Assembly: GCA_000817085.1 (NCBI GenBank) | Contig: JUEM01000008.1 | Span: 1 to 64,000, forward strand | Reading direction: 5' to 3' | DNA from: a marine actinobacterium MedAcidi-G1 | Lineage (GTDB): Bacteria; Actinomycetota; Acidimicrobiia; Acidimicrobiales; MedAcidi-G1 | Length of the DNA: 64,000 bases | Part shown: piece by piece, positions 1 through 9,234 of the stretch | How the letters are laid out: each line of letters starts with the position of its first letter | Numbering within the stretch: position 1 is the stretch's first letter | The notes under the pieces: model-generated | What the model was told of the DNA's origin: nothing | Seen by the model: only the letters and a program-made list of their open reading frames with translations | Database searches by the model: none | Position numbers and translations under genes: made by a program

Positions 1-461
1 GAGAGCAATTACTCCACAACAAACAGACTGAGTGCGTTTTTATGTGGACTAACTCATCTGGCGATCCAATAGGAGTCGTTATGAATTATGTTGAAAAAGA
101 TGGGGCCTTTTGGCTTACCTGCACTCGACGTCGAAAAAGAGTAGCGGCTCTTGAAAAAAGACCCCGCGCTTCAATCGCAGTTTCCAGCAGAGGAACAGAA
201 ATCGGAATGTCCCAAGCAGTTACTTATAGAGGCGACGTTAAAATTTACGATGACCAGACCACCAGCGACTGGTTTTATAGAGCTCTAGCTGAAAAAGTAC
301 GACCAGATAGCAAAAGTCAACAGGATGCTTTTGTTGAACATTTAGATACGCCTGGTCGAGTAGTTATCGAGCTAATTCCCGATCCGGATGGTCGAATTGG
401 ATTTGATTCAGAACAAATGTTTGCTAATAGCCCCGCCGGTAGGTCATCTCATAATAATTAG
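1..461 (+). CDS. PPOX-type (split-barrel) flavin/F420-dependent oxidoreductase, 5'-truncated
   Basis: The frame is open from the window edge, ahead of the first ATG at 42, and the upstream residues (LLHNKQTECVF) fit the family's opening helix and first strand, so the start lies outside the window. About 150 residues are visible. The pattern GDPIGVVM ... AFWLT ... RKRVAALEKRPRASIAV is that of the pyridoxamine-5'-phosphate-oxidase-like split barrel, whose members bind FMN, F420 or heme and reduce diverse substrates. The later VVIELIPD strand also fits. The cofactor cannot be read from this fragment; F420 is plausible if the host is an actinobacterium. It ends 8 bases before a convergent NTF2-like gene. 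Family confident, substrate unknown. Confidence 0.7.
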   Translation, partial: EQLLHNKQTECVFMWTNSSGDPIGVVMNYVEKDGAFWLTCTRRRKRVAALEKRPRASIAVSSRGTEIGMSQAVTYRGDVKIYDDQTTSDWFYRALAEKVRPDSKSQQDAFVEHLDTPGRVVIELIPDPDGRIGFDSEQMFANSPAGRSSHNN

Positions 462-469
462 GTAGAAAT

Positions 470-961
470 TTAACCGTAAACTGGGTCGCTTTTATCTCGT
501 GACCCTGCAATAAATTTATTAGGCATTTTTTCATCGATTGTTTCAACTTTTGTCCAATCAGCTCTTAAAAAACGTTTTGCTATACGCCATTCATCATTTC
601 GATTTTCGAAGTAGTCGATGTATCTACCGCTAAAAGTCCACAGCCTCTCAGGAACGTCTTCATTTGACGGTTCAACATGGTAGGCAAGAACGTAAGATTC
701 GGCGATTGCTCCGTTGTCATTGAAATCTATTTTTATGTTTGATAAGCGATGTTGAGTCGAGGAATATCTTTTTTTTAATCTCTCAACAACCGGAACGGCA
801 AAATCTTCTACGGGTACAAACGCATCAACCTGATACCCCTCTAATAAACCCCCTGGGTGGAAAGCAGCGATAACTCCATCAGGGTCCAGTCTGTCTATTC
901 CGCGGGTGTATGAAAGAAGACAGCCCATTATTTGTTTCTCCGCGTCTGCGTAATCATTCAT
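470..961 (-). CDS. NTF2-like / SnoaL-like domain protein
   Basis: A 163-residue protein with the SnoaL/NTF2-like layout: an N-terminal helix (QIMGCLLSYTRGIDRLD), a pocket strand region, then SYVLAYH and a C-terminal SGRYIDYFENRNDEWRIAKR segment typical of the cone-shaped fold. Members are small dehydratases, isomerases or ligand-binding proteins acting on ring-type substrates. No decisive catalytic dyad is recognisable, so no reaction is assigned. It lies 7 bases downstream of the VOC-protein gene on the same strand, which suggests a two-gene operon acting on one small-molecule substrate (inference). Confidence 0.6.
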   Translation of the reverse strand: MNDYADAEKQIMGCLLSYTRGIDRLDPDGVIAAFHPGGLLEGYQVDAFVPVEDFAVPVVERLKKRYSSTQHRLSNIKIDFNDNGAIAESYVLAYHVEPSNEDVPERLWTFSGRYIDYFENRNDEWRIAKRFLRADWTKVETIDEKMPNKFIAGSRDKSDPVYG

Positions 962-968
962 TGTTTCC

Positions 969-1442
969 TCAATTCTTTAATTTAATTGGACTACTTGGAT
1001 CGAGTACTTCTTGAAGTTCAATAACGTTTCCATCCGGATCACGTCCATATGTAGCTCTAATTTTTCCGCTTCCTAGCTGGTCGCTCTTAGGAGGAGGGGT
1101 GTGAAATTTAATTCCTGCATTTAAAAGCCTTTGATACTCAGCATCTATATCTACCACATCAAAACATAGATGCGTATAACCATGGTCACAAACAGGCCGA
1201 CTTGGGTCTCCCTGAGCAGGTTCCGGGGCAGAGTACTCGAAGAGCTCTATATGAGTGTTATGTGCTCTAAGCATTACGGAACGTGCAGCGGAGTCTTTTA
1301 GACCGACTATTTGGTCAATTATCTCCCTATTTTCCCATGAAGTTTCGTAAACGATTTCGAAACCAAGAATGTCTTTGTAGAAATCAACCAATCTGTTTAG
1401 ATCAGGTGTTGATATAGCAATATGGTGAATTCCGTTGATCAT
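969..1442 (-). CDS. VOC (glyoxalase/dioxygenase fold) family protein
   Basis: A 157-residue single-domain vicinal-oxygen-chelate protein. It opens with GIHHIAISTPDLNRLVDFYKD and carries the repeated beta-alpha-beta-beta-beta module. Metal-ligand candidates are visible: the early HH, the glutamate of THIELFEYS, the histidine of YTHLCFDV and the glutamate of NVIELQE, the usual H/E/H/E set. The family includes methylmalonyl-CoA epimerases, glyoxalases, fosfomycin-resistance enzymes and extradiol dioxygenases. The sequence is not specific enough to choose. The start is supported by a TAGGAG ribosome-binding site 5 bases before the ATG. Probably co-transcribed with the downstream NTF2-like gene. 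Confidence 0.65.
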   Translation of the reverse strand: MINGIHHIAISTPDLNRLVDFYKDILGFEIVYETSWENREIIDQIVGLKDSAARSVMLRAHNTHIELFEYSAPEPAQGDPSRPVCDHGYTHLCFDVVDIDAEYQRLLNAGIKFHTPPPKSDQLGSGKIRATYGRDPDGNVIELQEVLDPSSPIKLKN

Positions 1443-1534
1443 ACGACTCCTAAACTTTTATTCATAATAATTTTGTTTTTCAAAATTCCTCTGTGAGAAT
1501 ATGTACTGGACTTCGATTGAGGGGTAATTAAGCC

Positions 1535-2671
1535 ATGTCAAGCACAGTAATCGGTATCCCTACAGAGATAAAAACCGATGAAAAGCGCGTTTCATTGACT
1601 CCAAAGGCAGCAGAAAAGATTATTAGCAACGGTAATAAAGTTGTTGTTCAATCTGGCGCTGGAGAAGGAGCAGGTTTTGATAACAACCAATATGAAAAAG
1701 CTGGAGCCAAAATTGTTGAAACGGCGGAAGATGTCTTTAAAGAGTCAAAAATCATTGTCAAAGTTAAAGAGCCGCAAGAGAATGAACGTAAATTATTGAC
1801 ACCTGAACATACACTGTTCACCTATCTCCATTTAGCAGCCGATAAGAAACAGACAGAAGATCTAATATCATCAAATTCGACTTGTATAGCATTTGAAACA
1901 GTTACTGATGATCAAGGTTCACTGCCTCTTTTAACTCCTATGTCAGCAATAGCAGGAAGAATGTCAATACAAGCTGGCGCCCATTGCTTGGAGGCAAAAC
2001 AGGGGGGTACTGGTGTGTTACTCGCGGGTGCACCTGGGGCAGAACCAGGAAGAGTGTTAGTAATTGGTTGCGGAGTAGTTGGAAGTAACGCTGTTGAAAT
2101 CGCAGTCGGGATGGGAGCAGAAGTAATAGTTCTAGATAGGGACCAGAAAATTCTTGACTCTATGGATGAAAAATATTCCGGCAAAGTAAAAACTATTTTT
2201 TCAAATGAAAGTGATCTTGTTTCTGAGGTTCTAAATGCTGATTTGGTAATAGGAGCAGTTCTACTGCCGGGTGCTAAAGCACCAAAATTAGTAAACAAAA
2301 AAATGGTTTCTGAAATGAAGCCGGGATCCGTGATTGTCGACGTAGCAATAGATCAAGGTGGTTGTGTAGAAACAGCGCATCCAACTACCCATTCAGACCC
2401 AACCTTCGTAATTGATGGAGTGGTTCATTATTGTGTAGCGAACATGCCTGGTGCAGTGCCTCGAACAGCAACAATTTCTCTTACGAATACGATTCTTCCC
2501 TACGTTCTTACTTTGGCGAGTGAAGGCGTTAGAGGAGCGTTAGTTTCAAATCCAAATTTTCTAAATGGTCTAAATGTTTGCGCTGGAAAAATTTGCGAAC
2601 CATCAGTATCAGAAACTCACAATTTGGATTATATGAATCCTACAGAAGCACTTTTCTTATCTTTAAACTAG
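1535..2671 (+). CDS. ald: Alanine dehydrogenase
   Basis: A 378-residue NAD-dependent L-alanine dehydrogenase (L-alanine + NAD+ + H2O to pyruvate + NH4+ + NADH), close to the family's usual ~371 residues. The N-terminal substrate domain shows GIPTEIKTDEKRVSLTP, the catalytic lysine in KVKEPQ and the catalytic histidine in YLHLAAD. The Rossmann domain carries VLVIGCGVVGSNAVEIA and an acidic residue (LDRD) for NAD. The start ATG follows a GAGGGG site. It converges on the MttB-like gene and shares the four bases CTAG with it: each gene's stop lies inside the palindrome. Beside amine-demethylation genes it may handle amino-group balance (inference). Confidence 0.9.
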   Translation: MSSTVIGIPTEIKTDEKRVSLTPKAAEKIISNGNKVVVQSGAGEGAGFDNNQYEKAGAKIVETAEDVFKESKIIVKVKEPQENERKLLTPEHTLFTYLHLAADKKQTEDLISSNSTCIAFETVTDDQGSLPLLTPMSAIAGRMSIQAGAHCLEAKQGGTGVLLAGAPGAEPGRVLVIGCGVVGSNAVEIAVGMGAEVIVLDRDQKILDSMDEKYSGKVKTIFSNESDLVSEVLNADLVIGAVLLPGAKAPKLVNKKMVSEMKPGSVIVDVAIDQGGCVETAHPTTHSDPTFVIDGVVHYCVANMPGAVPRTATISLTNTILPYVLTLASEGVRGALVSNPNFLNGLNVCAGKICEPSVSETHNLDYMNPTEALFLSLN

Positions 2672-4221
2672 TTCTCAAAGTCCAGATGTATGGGGAACAT
2701 TTCACGTATAAGTGAATCTGAATTAGGTGAGATGTGCGTCGGAAGCGGACCTTCTAATATTTCCCTGACTACTTTGTTAGCGCGTTGGCGAACATCTAAA
2801 GAACCTGCATCCTTCCAATCATCGGGGCTTTGCCGGTCACCCACTTGAGGATAAAAGTATTCGGTTTGCATCACATCGAGAGTCTGAGAATGGCCTAAAA
2901 AGTGTCCAGGTCCGTTAATAACATCTTTTATCACCTCAATAGCAACTGACTCATCGTTTACTTCAATACCACGGACCGTGCGGGCTATTGAACCAAGCAT
3001 GTCATTATCAATAACCAATGCTTCTAGCGAGCAAGATAGTAAAGAGGCCAGCATTCCAGCTGATTCAAAGACTATGTTTGCTCCTGCCTGAGCGGCAAGT
3101 GTAACTGTGGTCCCTTTCTCATGGCCCGCTTGATTGTCAGGTAATTTTGAATCTGCCATTCCAGCGGCGACCCCAGAAGGAAGGCCAATCCAATTAACAA
3201 GTTGAGCTGCCGCAGAATTAAGAATTGCTTCTTCACCAGAACCTCCTGACATTGCTCCCGTACGTAAATCGGAAACAAACGGCCACATGCCCATAGTGCA
3301 AGGATGGCCGGGGGACATTAAATTCACACATGTTAAAGCGGCGAGACATTCTGTAAGTGCCTGTGTCAACGAGCCGGCAAGTGTCGCTGGCGAAGTAGCG
3401 CCAGCCTGTCCAGCAGAAAGCAAATTTATCGGCATTCCAACGCGAACCTGCTCAGCCATACAAAGAGTCGATTCTTCAGCAAATCTTAAAGGTGGAACAA
3501 CGAAAGTATTATTAGCGATGCAAAAAGGACGTTTACGAAACTCGTCAGAGTCAGGATTACCTGTAAGGGCAATATTGAACATCTGAGCCATATCGTGAAC
3601 ATGATCGGGATGAAAAAAAGAAGTACCGATTGGTTTGGTAGTGCTACTCATAGCAGCGTAGGCAGTATTAAAATCCAAATCTTTAGAAGATTCCATATCA
3701 CGCGCTACGACGGTTCTAACGTACATATGAATATTGTCTGATTTATCAATGATTCTGCCAATGTTAAAAATATCTTTAAGTTGACTGTCTCGAAAAGTAG
3801 AGGTTTCATGATCGAGTATCAGAACGGCAGCGCCACCAGTCGAAAAATGAACTCGATCACCTCCTATTTTAAGGTTGTGTTTTTCATCAAAACCGAAAAG
3901 TGTGAATTCCTTGGCGGCTACGTCTATCATCGAGCGAACTAGTTCTCTAGGAAACAAAAGACGTTTTTCAGAAGTGAAGGTTCCTCCATTAGAAGTTACA
4001 AGATCAATGAATTCAGGTATTGCTTGCGCCATTCCTACTTCTTCAAGCAATTCAAGTGCAGAATCAAAAATTTTTTCCATTTGGGAAACACTAAGTGGCT
4101 GGAATGAACCACCTGATAAACCTGGTTGAACAGGTCTTGATTCCGGCGATAATGGCGCTGAACGTTTAGCTATTCGAGCGCTACGACCACCTGATCTTTT
4201 AGCAAGAGTTTCTTCGCTCAT
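2668..4221 (-). CDS. MttB-family methyltransferase (non-pyrrolysine)
   Basis: A 517-residue member of the trimethylamine:corrinoid methyltransferase (MttB) superfamily. Recognisable blocks include the long TIM-barrel core, AGQAGATSPATLAGS, the PFVSDLRTG region and the C-terminal LDVMQTEYFYPQVGDR. The frame contains no internal TAG, so there is no pyrrolysine. In this superfamily that points to substrates other than trimethylamine, such as glycine betaine or another quaternary amine (established for MtgB-type members; inference here). No corrinoid protein gene (MttC type) lies nearby, so the methyl acceptor is unclear. It starts directly after the stop of the FAD/GcvT gene, with an AAGG site 4-5 bases before the ATG, indicating one operon with the two dehydrogenase genes. 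Confidence 0.8.
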   Translation of the reverse strand: MSEETLAKRSGGRSARIAKRSAPLSPESRPVQPGLSGGSFQPLSVSQMEKIFDSALELLEEVGMAQAIPEFIDLVTSNGGTFTSEKRLLFPRELVRSMIDVAAKEFTLFGFDEKHNLKIGGDRVHFSTGGAAVLILDHETSTFRDSQLKDIFNIGRIIDKSDNIHMYVRTVVARDMESSKDLDFNTAYAAMSSTTKPIGTSFFHPDHVHDMAQMFNIALTGNPDSDEFRKRPFCIANNTFVVPPLRFAEESTLCMAEQVRVGMPINLLSAGQAGATSPATLAGSLTQALTECLAALTCVNLMSPGHPCTMGMWPFVSDLRTGAMSGGSGEEAILNSAAAQLVNWIGLPSGVAAGMADSKLPDNQAGHEKGTTVTLAAQAGANIVFESAGMLASLLSCSLEALVIDNDMLGSIARTVRGIEVNDESVAIEVIKDVINGPGHFLGHSQTLDVMQTEYFYPQVGDRQSPDDWKDAGSLDVRQRANKVVREILEGPLPTHISPNSDSLIREMFPIHLDFEN

Positions 4222-6633
4222 CTACCTTCTTATTTTTTCATTAAATGGATCAACAATTGAATCTTCGAGAACAGTAGCACGACATCTTTCGTTCATGATT
4301 TCAATCTCAAAAACAGATCCAGGTGCCTCCAACTCTGGTGCCACATATGCAAAAGCGACACTTTTACCGACGGTATGACTCCACGCCCCACTAGTGGTCA
4401 AACCAACTAAATTATCACCAACGTAAATAGGTTCATTGCCGCGACAATCAGTGTCATTTGTTTCAACTTCACAGTAGACGATTACCATTTCAAGTTCTTC
4501 TGATCTCTTTTTAGTTACTGCATCAGAACCAATAAAACTACGCGAAAGATCAACAAACCTTTCCAGGCGCGCTTCGATAGGTGTGATTTCAGTAGTCAAC
4601 TCTGAGCCCCATGCCTTATAAGCTTTTTCTATCCTCATAGAATTCATCGCATAAGATCCATAATGACCTAAATCATATGCCGCTCCAGAATCTATTAAAG
4701 AAGTATAAAGATCAATCATTTGCTCTATTGGATGATGTAATTCCCATCCAAGCTCACCGACATAACTAACTCTGAGAGCTCTACAGGGGACGCCAGCAAT
4801 TTCAATTTCTTGACCGGTCAACCAAGGAAAAGATTCGTTAGAAAGATCTGCCACTGTTAGTGGTTGAAGTAGATCACGTGCTAATGGCCCACTAATAGCA
4901 AGAATCGCTAGTTCGTCGGTAACATCACGAATCAGAACCTCTTCCTCTTCTCCAACATGTTGATTGAGCCAATCCAAATCATGAAGCTCCCCCATAATCG
5001 AACTATTTAAATAAAATCGTTCGGGATCTAATTTAGTAATAGTCATTTCACACTCGATTCCACCAAGAGGGGTAAGCATGTGAGTTAAACGTATTCCACC
5101 ATTGATAGAAGGAAGTTTGTTAGCTGACATCCGATCTAATAAATTTGAAGCATCTTTCCCAGACACCTCAATTTTCGTAAAAGCAGTCAGGTCTGCAATG
5201 CCAACATTTTCACGAACGTTCTTACATTCCTGACCTACAATCTCGAAAGCATTTGAGCGTCTAAACGAGTGATCTTCGGGAACACCAAAATACTGAGGTC
5301 TTTCCCATCCAAAAATTTCCATCCATTGTGCATCCAAAGCATCAAATTTTTCATACACCGGAGTTTTTTTAATAGGTCTACCAGCAAAACGCTGTTCCCC
5401 AGGAAGTCGAACCTGATACATTTCATGAAACTCATCAATAGCTTTAGCGCTCGTATAGTTACCTTTTGGATATGTGTGCGGACCAAATCTCCTAGGGTCC
5501 ATTTCAGCAACATTTATTTCTGTTTGACCATGAACCATCCACTGGGCTAAATATTTGCCGGCACCTGGACCTTGAGTGACTCCAATGGAAGCACCTGCAC
5601 AAACCCAGTAATTTCTAAGTCCGGGGGCAGGACCCATAAGATATCCGGAATCCGGAGTATGAGTAATTGGACCAGAAACAGTTGTATGTATGCCAGCTTC
5701 AGCAAAAACAGGGATTCTTTTAGCTGCAAGCTCTAACCAAGGCAACAAGACATCATGATTTGGAGGTGTTAGATAGAAGTGAAGATCCCAATCAATTCCA
5801 TCAACTCCATATAGTTCAGCTCCTTCTCGTTCATATGGTCCCACTATAAGACCATCTATTTCTCTCCTGTAATAACAGGAAGCTCTTGGATCTCGGATCA
5901 CCGGCAAGTCGAAATCTAACTCTGCTACCTCTGGAATAGCTTCAGTAACTAAATACTGATGAATCACGGAAACTATAGGAACTTCATAACCGACCATTTT
6001 TCCTAACTGCGGGGCATAGCAACCTGCAGCGTTGACGACATGTTCGGCTATGACGGGACCTTTGTCAGTTATCACTTCCCATCTTCCATCAGGTAAAAGA
6101 TTCATGTCAGTTACTAGGGTATGACGTGCCACTTCTGCCCCCAGTTGACGGGCGCCTTTTGCCATTGCATTAGTTGAGCTAGTTGGATCACTCCAACCAT
6201 CATTTGGTGTCCAAAAACCAAGTTTTACATCACTTATGTCCAGTAAGGGGTGGTGGTCGAGGATTTCTGTTGGTGAAATAAGATGACTCTCTACTCCAAC
6301 CAGACTTAGCATTCCGTTTACGTAACGGAACCAATCCACTTCATTTTCAGATAAAGCTAAGCGAATTGCTCCCGTTGAATGCCAGCCTGCACTAAGTCCA
6401 GTTTCCTCTTCGAGTTCTGCGTACAGTTTTGGAGCTGTTGCGTGCACCTTCGCCATATTTAGACTTCCAATGAAATGTGGTACAAGTCCAGCTGCATGCC
6501 AAGTTGACCCTGAAGTCAGCTCTCCTTTTTCAATAAGTAAGAGGTCACTCCAACCTTCGTGTGCGAGGTGGTATAAAAGTCCAGCTCCCATTGCGCCGCC
6601 ACCAATAACTATGGCTTGATACTCTTCTTTCAT
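4222..6633 (-). CDS. Dimethylglycine/sarcosine dehydrogenase-type FAD oxidoreductase with GcvT domain
   Basis: An 803-residue fusion: N-terminal DAO-type FAD domain (AIVIGGGAMGAGLLYHL; GSTWHAAG with H46 in the position that forms the covalent histidyl-FAD bond in the family), a middle FAO_M linker region near residue 390-430, and a C-terminal aminomethyltransferase (GcvT)-like half from about 440 that binds tetrahydrofolate. The family oxidatively removes N-methyl groups from dimethylglycine or sarcosine and captures formaldehyde as methylene-THF. The exact substrate cannot be read. It sits 20 bases after a second paralogue and directly before the MttB-like gene, so the three form an operon. 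Length matches the family (about 800-860). Confidence 0.85.
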   Translation of the reverse strand: MKEEYQAIVIGGGAMGAGLLYHLAHEGWSDLLLIEKGELTSGSTWHAAGLVPHFIGSLNMAKVHATAPKLYAELEEETGLSAGWHSTGAIRLALSENEVDWFRYVNGMLSLVGVESHLISPTEILDHHPLLDISDVKLGFWTPNDGWSDPTSSTNAMAKGARQLGAEVARHTLVTDMNLLPDGRWEVITDKGPVIAEHVVNAAGCYAPQLGKMVGYEVPIVSVIHQYLVTEAIPEVAELDFDLPVIRDPRASCYYRREIDGLIVGPYEREGAELYGVDGIDWDLHFYLTPPNHDVLLPWLELAAKRIPVFAEAGIHTTVSGPITHTPDSGYLMGPAPGLRNYWVCAGASIGVTQGPGAGKYLAQWMVHGQTEINVAEMDPRRFGPHTYPKGNYTSAKAIDEFHEMYQVRLPGEQRFAGRPIKKTPVYEKFDALDAQWMEIFGWERPQYFGVPEDHSFRRSNAFEIVGQECKNVRENVGIADLTAFTKIEVSGKDASNLLDRMSANKLPSINGGIRLTHMLTPLGGIECEMTITKLDPERFYLNSSIMGELHDLDWLNQHVGEEEEVLIRDVTDELAILAISGPLARDLLQPLTVADLSNESFPWLTGQEIEIAGVPCRALRVSYVGELGWELHHPIEQMIDLYTSLIDSGAAYDLGHYGSYAMNSMRIEKAYKAWGSELTTEITPIEARLERFVDLSRSFIGSDAVTKKRSEELEMVIVYCEVETNDTDCRGNEPIYVGDNLVGLTTSGAWSHTVGKSVAFAYVAPELEAPGSVFEIEIMNERCRATVLEDSIVDPFNEKIRR

Positions 6634-6653
6634 TTTTAATTTCCTAGTTTGTT

Positions 6654-9101
6654 TTACAAGCGAATTTTTTCTTTAGCTGGATCATAGAAACTTTTTATGG
6701 AGGGAGTTACTTTTAAACGGCGAGTTGCCACTTCAATTTCCCATGTTCCTGAATCAATCCAAGATTGGGTAACGCCATCTTCACTATTCGCATATCCCAT
6801 GGTAAGACAGCGGTCTTCTGTGTAGCTCCACATCCCTCCAGTTGATGTTCCTACGAGTTCCCCGTCGCGGAAAATGGGATCGTCGTGATAGGTCAAGGTT
6901 TCTTTATCTTCAATTCTGAATTGGAGTAGTTTTTTTGTTCTGACCTGGTCCCGCTGATTTATCAGAGAGTCTTTTCCAACAAATCCATTTGGCTTATCCC
7001 ACGCTACAGCGAAACTTAATCCGGCTTCAAGAGGAGTATCCATGGCTGTAATGTCATGACCCCAATGTCGATAACCTGATTCCAGCCTTAGAGAGTTCAT
7101 AGCATGGTAACCAGCGAGACCAATTTCATAGGTCCTGCCTGACATCAAAATCTCTTCAAAAACATTTACAGCGTTGATTGTCGGAATGTATAGCTCCCAA
7201 CCAAGTTCACCTACGTAACTCATCCGTAGAGCCTGACATTCAACTCCAGCAATTTTTAGAGGTTTTATAGATCCAAAAGAGAAGTTTTCATTCGATAAGT
7301 CAATAGAAGAAATAGGACTCAGAGTGTCTCTCGCATAGGGTCCCATAACTCCAATTACCGAAAAATCTTCAGTAATATCTTCAATTGTTACAGATTTTTC
7401 CTTACCAGCTCGCATCAACCATGAAAGATCTTTAGTTTGAGAAGCAGCAGAAGTGATAACCCAAAATTTATTTTCTTCAATTCTATTGATAGTTAAATCA
7501 GCTTCGATTCCACCGCGATTGTTGAGCCATTGGGTGTAAACCCCGCGACCAGGTTCAACATCTATTTCATTTGCGCTAATCGAATTTAAAACTTTTAATG
7601 CCTCAGTTCCTGTTACGGAGAATTTTGCGAAAGAACTTTGATCAAAAACTCCAACAGCCTCTCTAACCGTTTTACATTCGGCAAGCATATTTGTGTGCCA
7701 GTTTTGTTTTCCGTAAGAGTATTCGTACACACGGTCTTGCCCCTTTTTCGCATACCAGTTTGGACGTTCCCAGCCTGCCGTTTCGCCGAATACCGCACCT
7801 TCTGAATCCAAACAATTGTGCAGAGCGCTGGTTCTTATACCTCTTGCCGATTCATATTGTCTGAAAGGCCAATGCATTGCATATAAAAGTCCGAGTGATT
7901 CTGAAATACGATCTTCAAGATAAGAAAGGTCACTTTGAAAGCTAAATGCACGCGAAATATCTACACCTGTTAAATCCATGGGTGCTTGTCCATCAATTAT
8001 CCAGTCTGCAAGAACCCATCCAACACCACCAGCACTTTGAATGCCGACCGAGTTGAAACCCGATGCAACAAAGCATTTTTCAACTTCAGGCGATTCTCCT
8101 AAATAAAAAGTTCCATCAGGCGTAAAAGCTTCCGGTCCATTAAAAAAAAGTTGAATACCCGTATCGGCTAAAGCTGGAACCCTTCGACAAGCAGATTCAA
8201 ATATTGGACCTATATGTTCCCAATCTTCAGGGAGAGTTCCAAATGAAAAATCTCTTGGTATCTCTTCAAGATTCCATATTTTTGCTCGTGGTTCGAAAAA
8301 ACCCGCCATTATTTTGCCAGTCTCTTCCTTGAAATATGTGTAATTCCCAGGATCCCGAAGAGTAGGCATACCCTTTGGAACTTGCTCCAACGGCTCGGTA
8401 ACTATATAAAAGTGTTCGCAGGCTTGCAGCGGAACATTAATTCCTATTGTCTGAGCCAACTGTCTCGTCCACATGCCGCCAGCCATTACAACAGTTTCAG
8501 CTTCAATTTTCAGACCATCTTCGGTTTCGACACCTGTACAAATACCATTTTTCTTAGTTAGTGATTTAACCGATACACCTTCGAAAACTTGAGCGCCACC
8601 ATTCCTAGCTCCTTTTATTAAAGCCATAGTTGTATCTACCGGCGAAGTGACACCATCTTTTGGAATATAGAGAGCCCCTACTAAATCATCAAGATTTATC
8701 AGGGGCCAAAATTCTTTTAATTCATCCATTTCTATCTCACGAATATCAACGCCAACTGTCGAAGCCATAGAGATCCCTCTTTTGAGTTCTTCCCATCTTT
8801 CTTGATCCGCTGCAACTGAGATTGAGCCTGGTGTTCTATAACCGGTTGCTTGTCCGGTTTCTTCTTCTAATTCTTCAAATAATTGAGCAGAATATGTCGC
8901 CAACTTAGTCAGTGAATAAGTTGATTTAAGTTGAGAAACCAGACCGGCAGCATGCCAGGTTGTTCCCCCAGTCAGTTGCCCTTGTTCAAGAATAACGACG
9001 TCAAAGATTCCCCGTTTTGTTAAATGGTATGCAATGCTTGCACCAATTATTCCACCACCGACTATTACAACTTGGGCTCTATCGGGAAGTTCTTTCGGCA
9101 T
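6654..9101 (-). CDS. Second dimethylglycine/sarcosine dehydrogenase-type FAD/GcvT fusion protein
   Basis: A paralogue of the next gene, about 815 residues from the preferred ATG at 9101. A TTG at 9131 would add 10 residues, but the family normally begins close to LPxRAQVVIVGGG, and neither start has a clear ribosome-binding site. It has the dinucleotide motif VVIVGGGIIGASIAYHL, the TTWHAAG histidine for covalent FAD, and a C-terminal GcvT-like half (GELGWELYIP, NSLRLESGYRHWGHD). Two diverged copies in tandem suggest successive demethylations (for example dimethylglycine then sarcosine), each yielding methylene-THF. This is inference: the copies could also serve different amines. A Rieske oxygenase is divergently transcribed about 130 bases away. 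Confidence 0.85.
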   Translation of the reverse strand: MPKELPDRAQVVIVGGGIIGASIAYHLTKRGIFDVVILEQGQLTGGTTWHAAGLVSQLKSTYSLTKLATYSAQLFEELEEETGQATGYRTPGSISVAADQERWEELKRGISMASTVGVDIREIEMDELKEFWPLINLDDLVGALYIPKDGVTSPVDTTMALIKGARNGGAQVFEGVSVKSLTKKNGICTGVETEDGLKIEAETVVMAGGMWTRQLAQTIGINVPLQACEHFYIVTEPLEQVPKGMPTLRDPGNYTYFKEETGKIMAGFFEPRAKIWNLEEIPRDFSFGTLPEDWEHIGPIFESACRRVPALADTGIQLFFNGPEAFTPDGTFYLGESPEVEKCFVASGFNSVGIQSAGGVGWVLADWIIDGQAPMDLTGVDISRAFSFQSDLSYLEDRISESLGLLYAMHWPFRQYESARGIRTSALHNCLDSEGAVFGETAGWERPNWYAKKGQDRVYEYSYGKQNWHTNMLAECKTVREAVGVFDQSSFAKFSVTGTEALKVLNSISANEIDVEPGRGVYTQWLNNRGGIEADLTINRIEENKFWVITSAASQTKDLSWLMRAGKEKSVTIEDITEDFSVIGVMGPYARDTLSPISSIDLSNENFSFGSIKPLKIAGVECQALRMSYVGELGWELYIPTINAVNVFEEILMSGRTYEIGLAGYHAMNSLRLESGYRHWGHDITAMDTPLEAGLSFAVAWDKPNGFVGKDSLINQRDQVRTKKLLQFRIEDKETLTYHDDPIFRDGELVGTSTGGMWSYTEDRCLTMGYANSEDGVTQSWIDSGTWEIEVATRRLKVTPSIKSFYDPAKEKIRL

Positions 9102-9234
9102 ATGTGAAACATAGACTCGATGCTCTACCAAAACAATTTTGACTACTTTTTAAGAGTATTTTTATTTTTCTATTGATCTGGTCTAGCACTAAATAAATAG
9201 GTTCAGTAGATTCGTATTGAACGAAAGTTAATTC

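Noticed and set aside
1455-1483. Minus-strand TTGAAA and TAAAAG hexamers with 17-base spacing before the VOC gene
   Set aside because: The implied start of transcription would fall inside the gene's ribosome-binding site, so it cannot be the functional promoter for that start.
2668-4221. Pyrrolysine in the MttB-like protein
   Set aside because: The frame has no internal TAG; the protein reads straight through as a non-pyrrolysine member.
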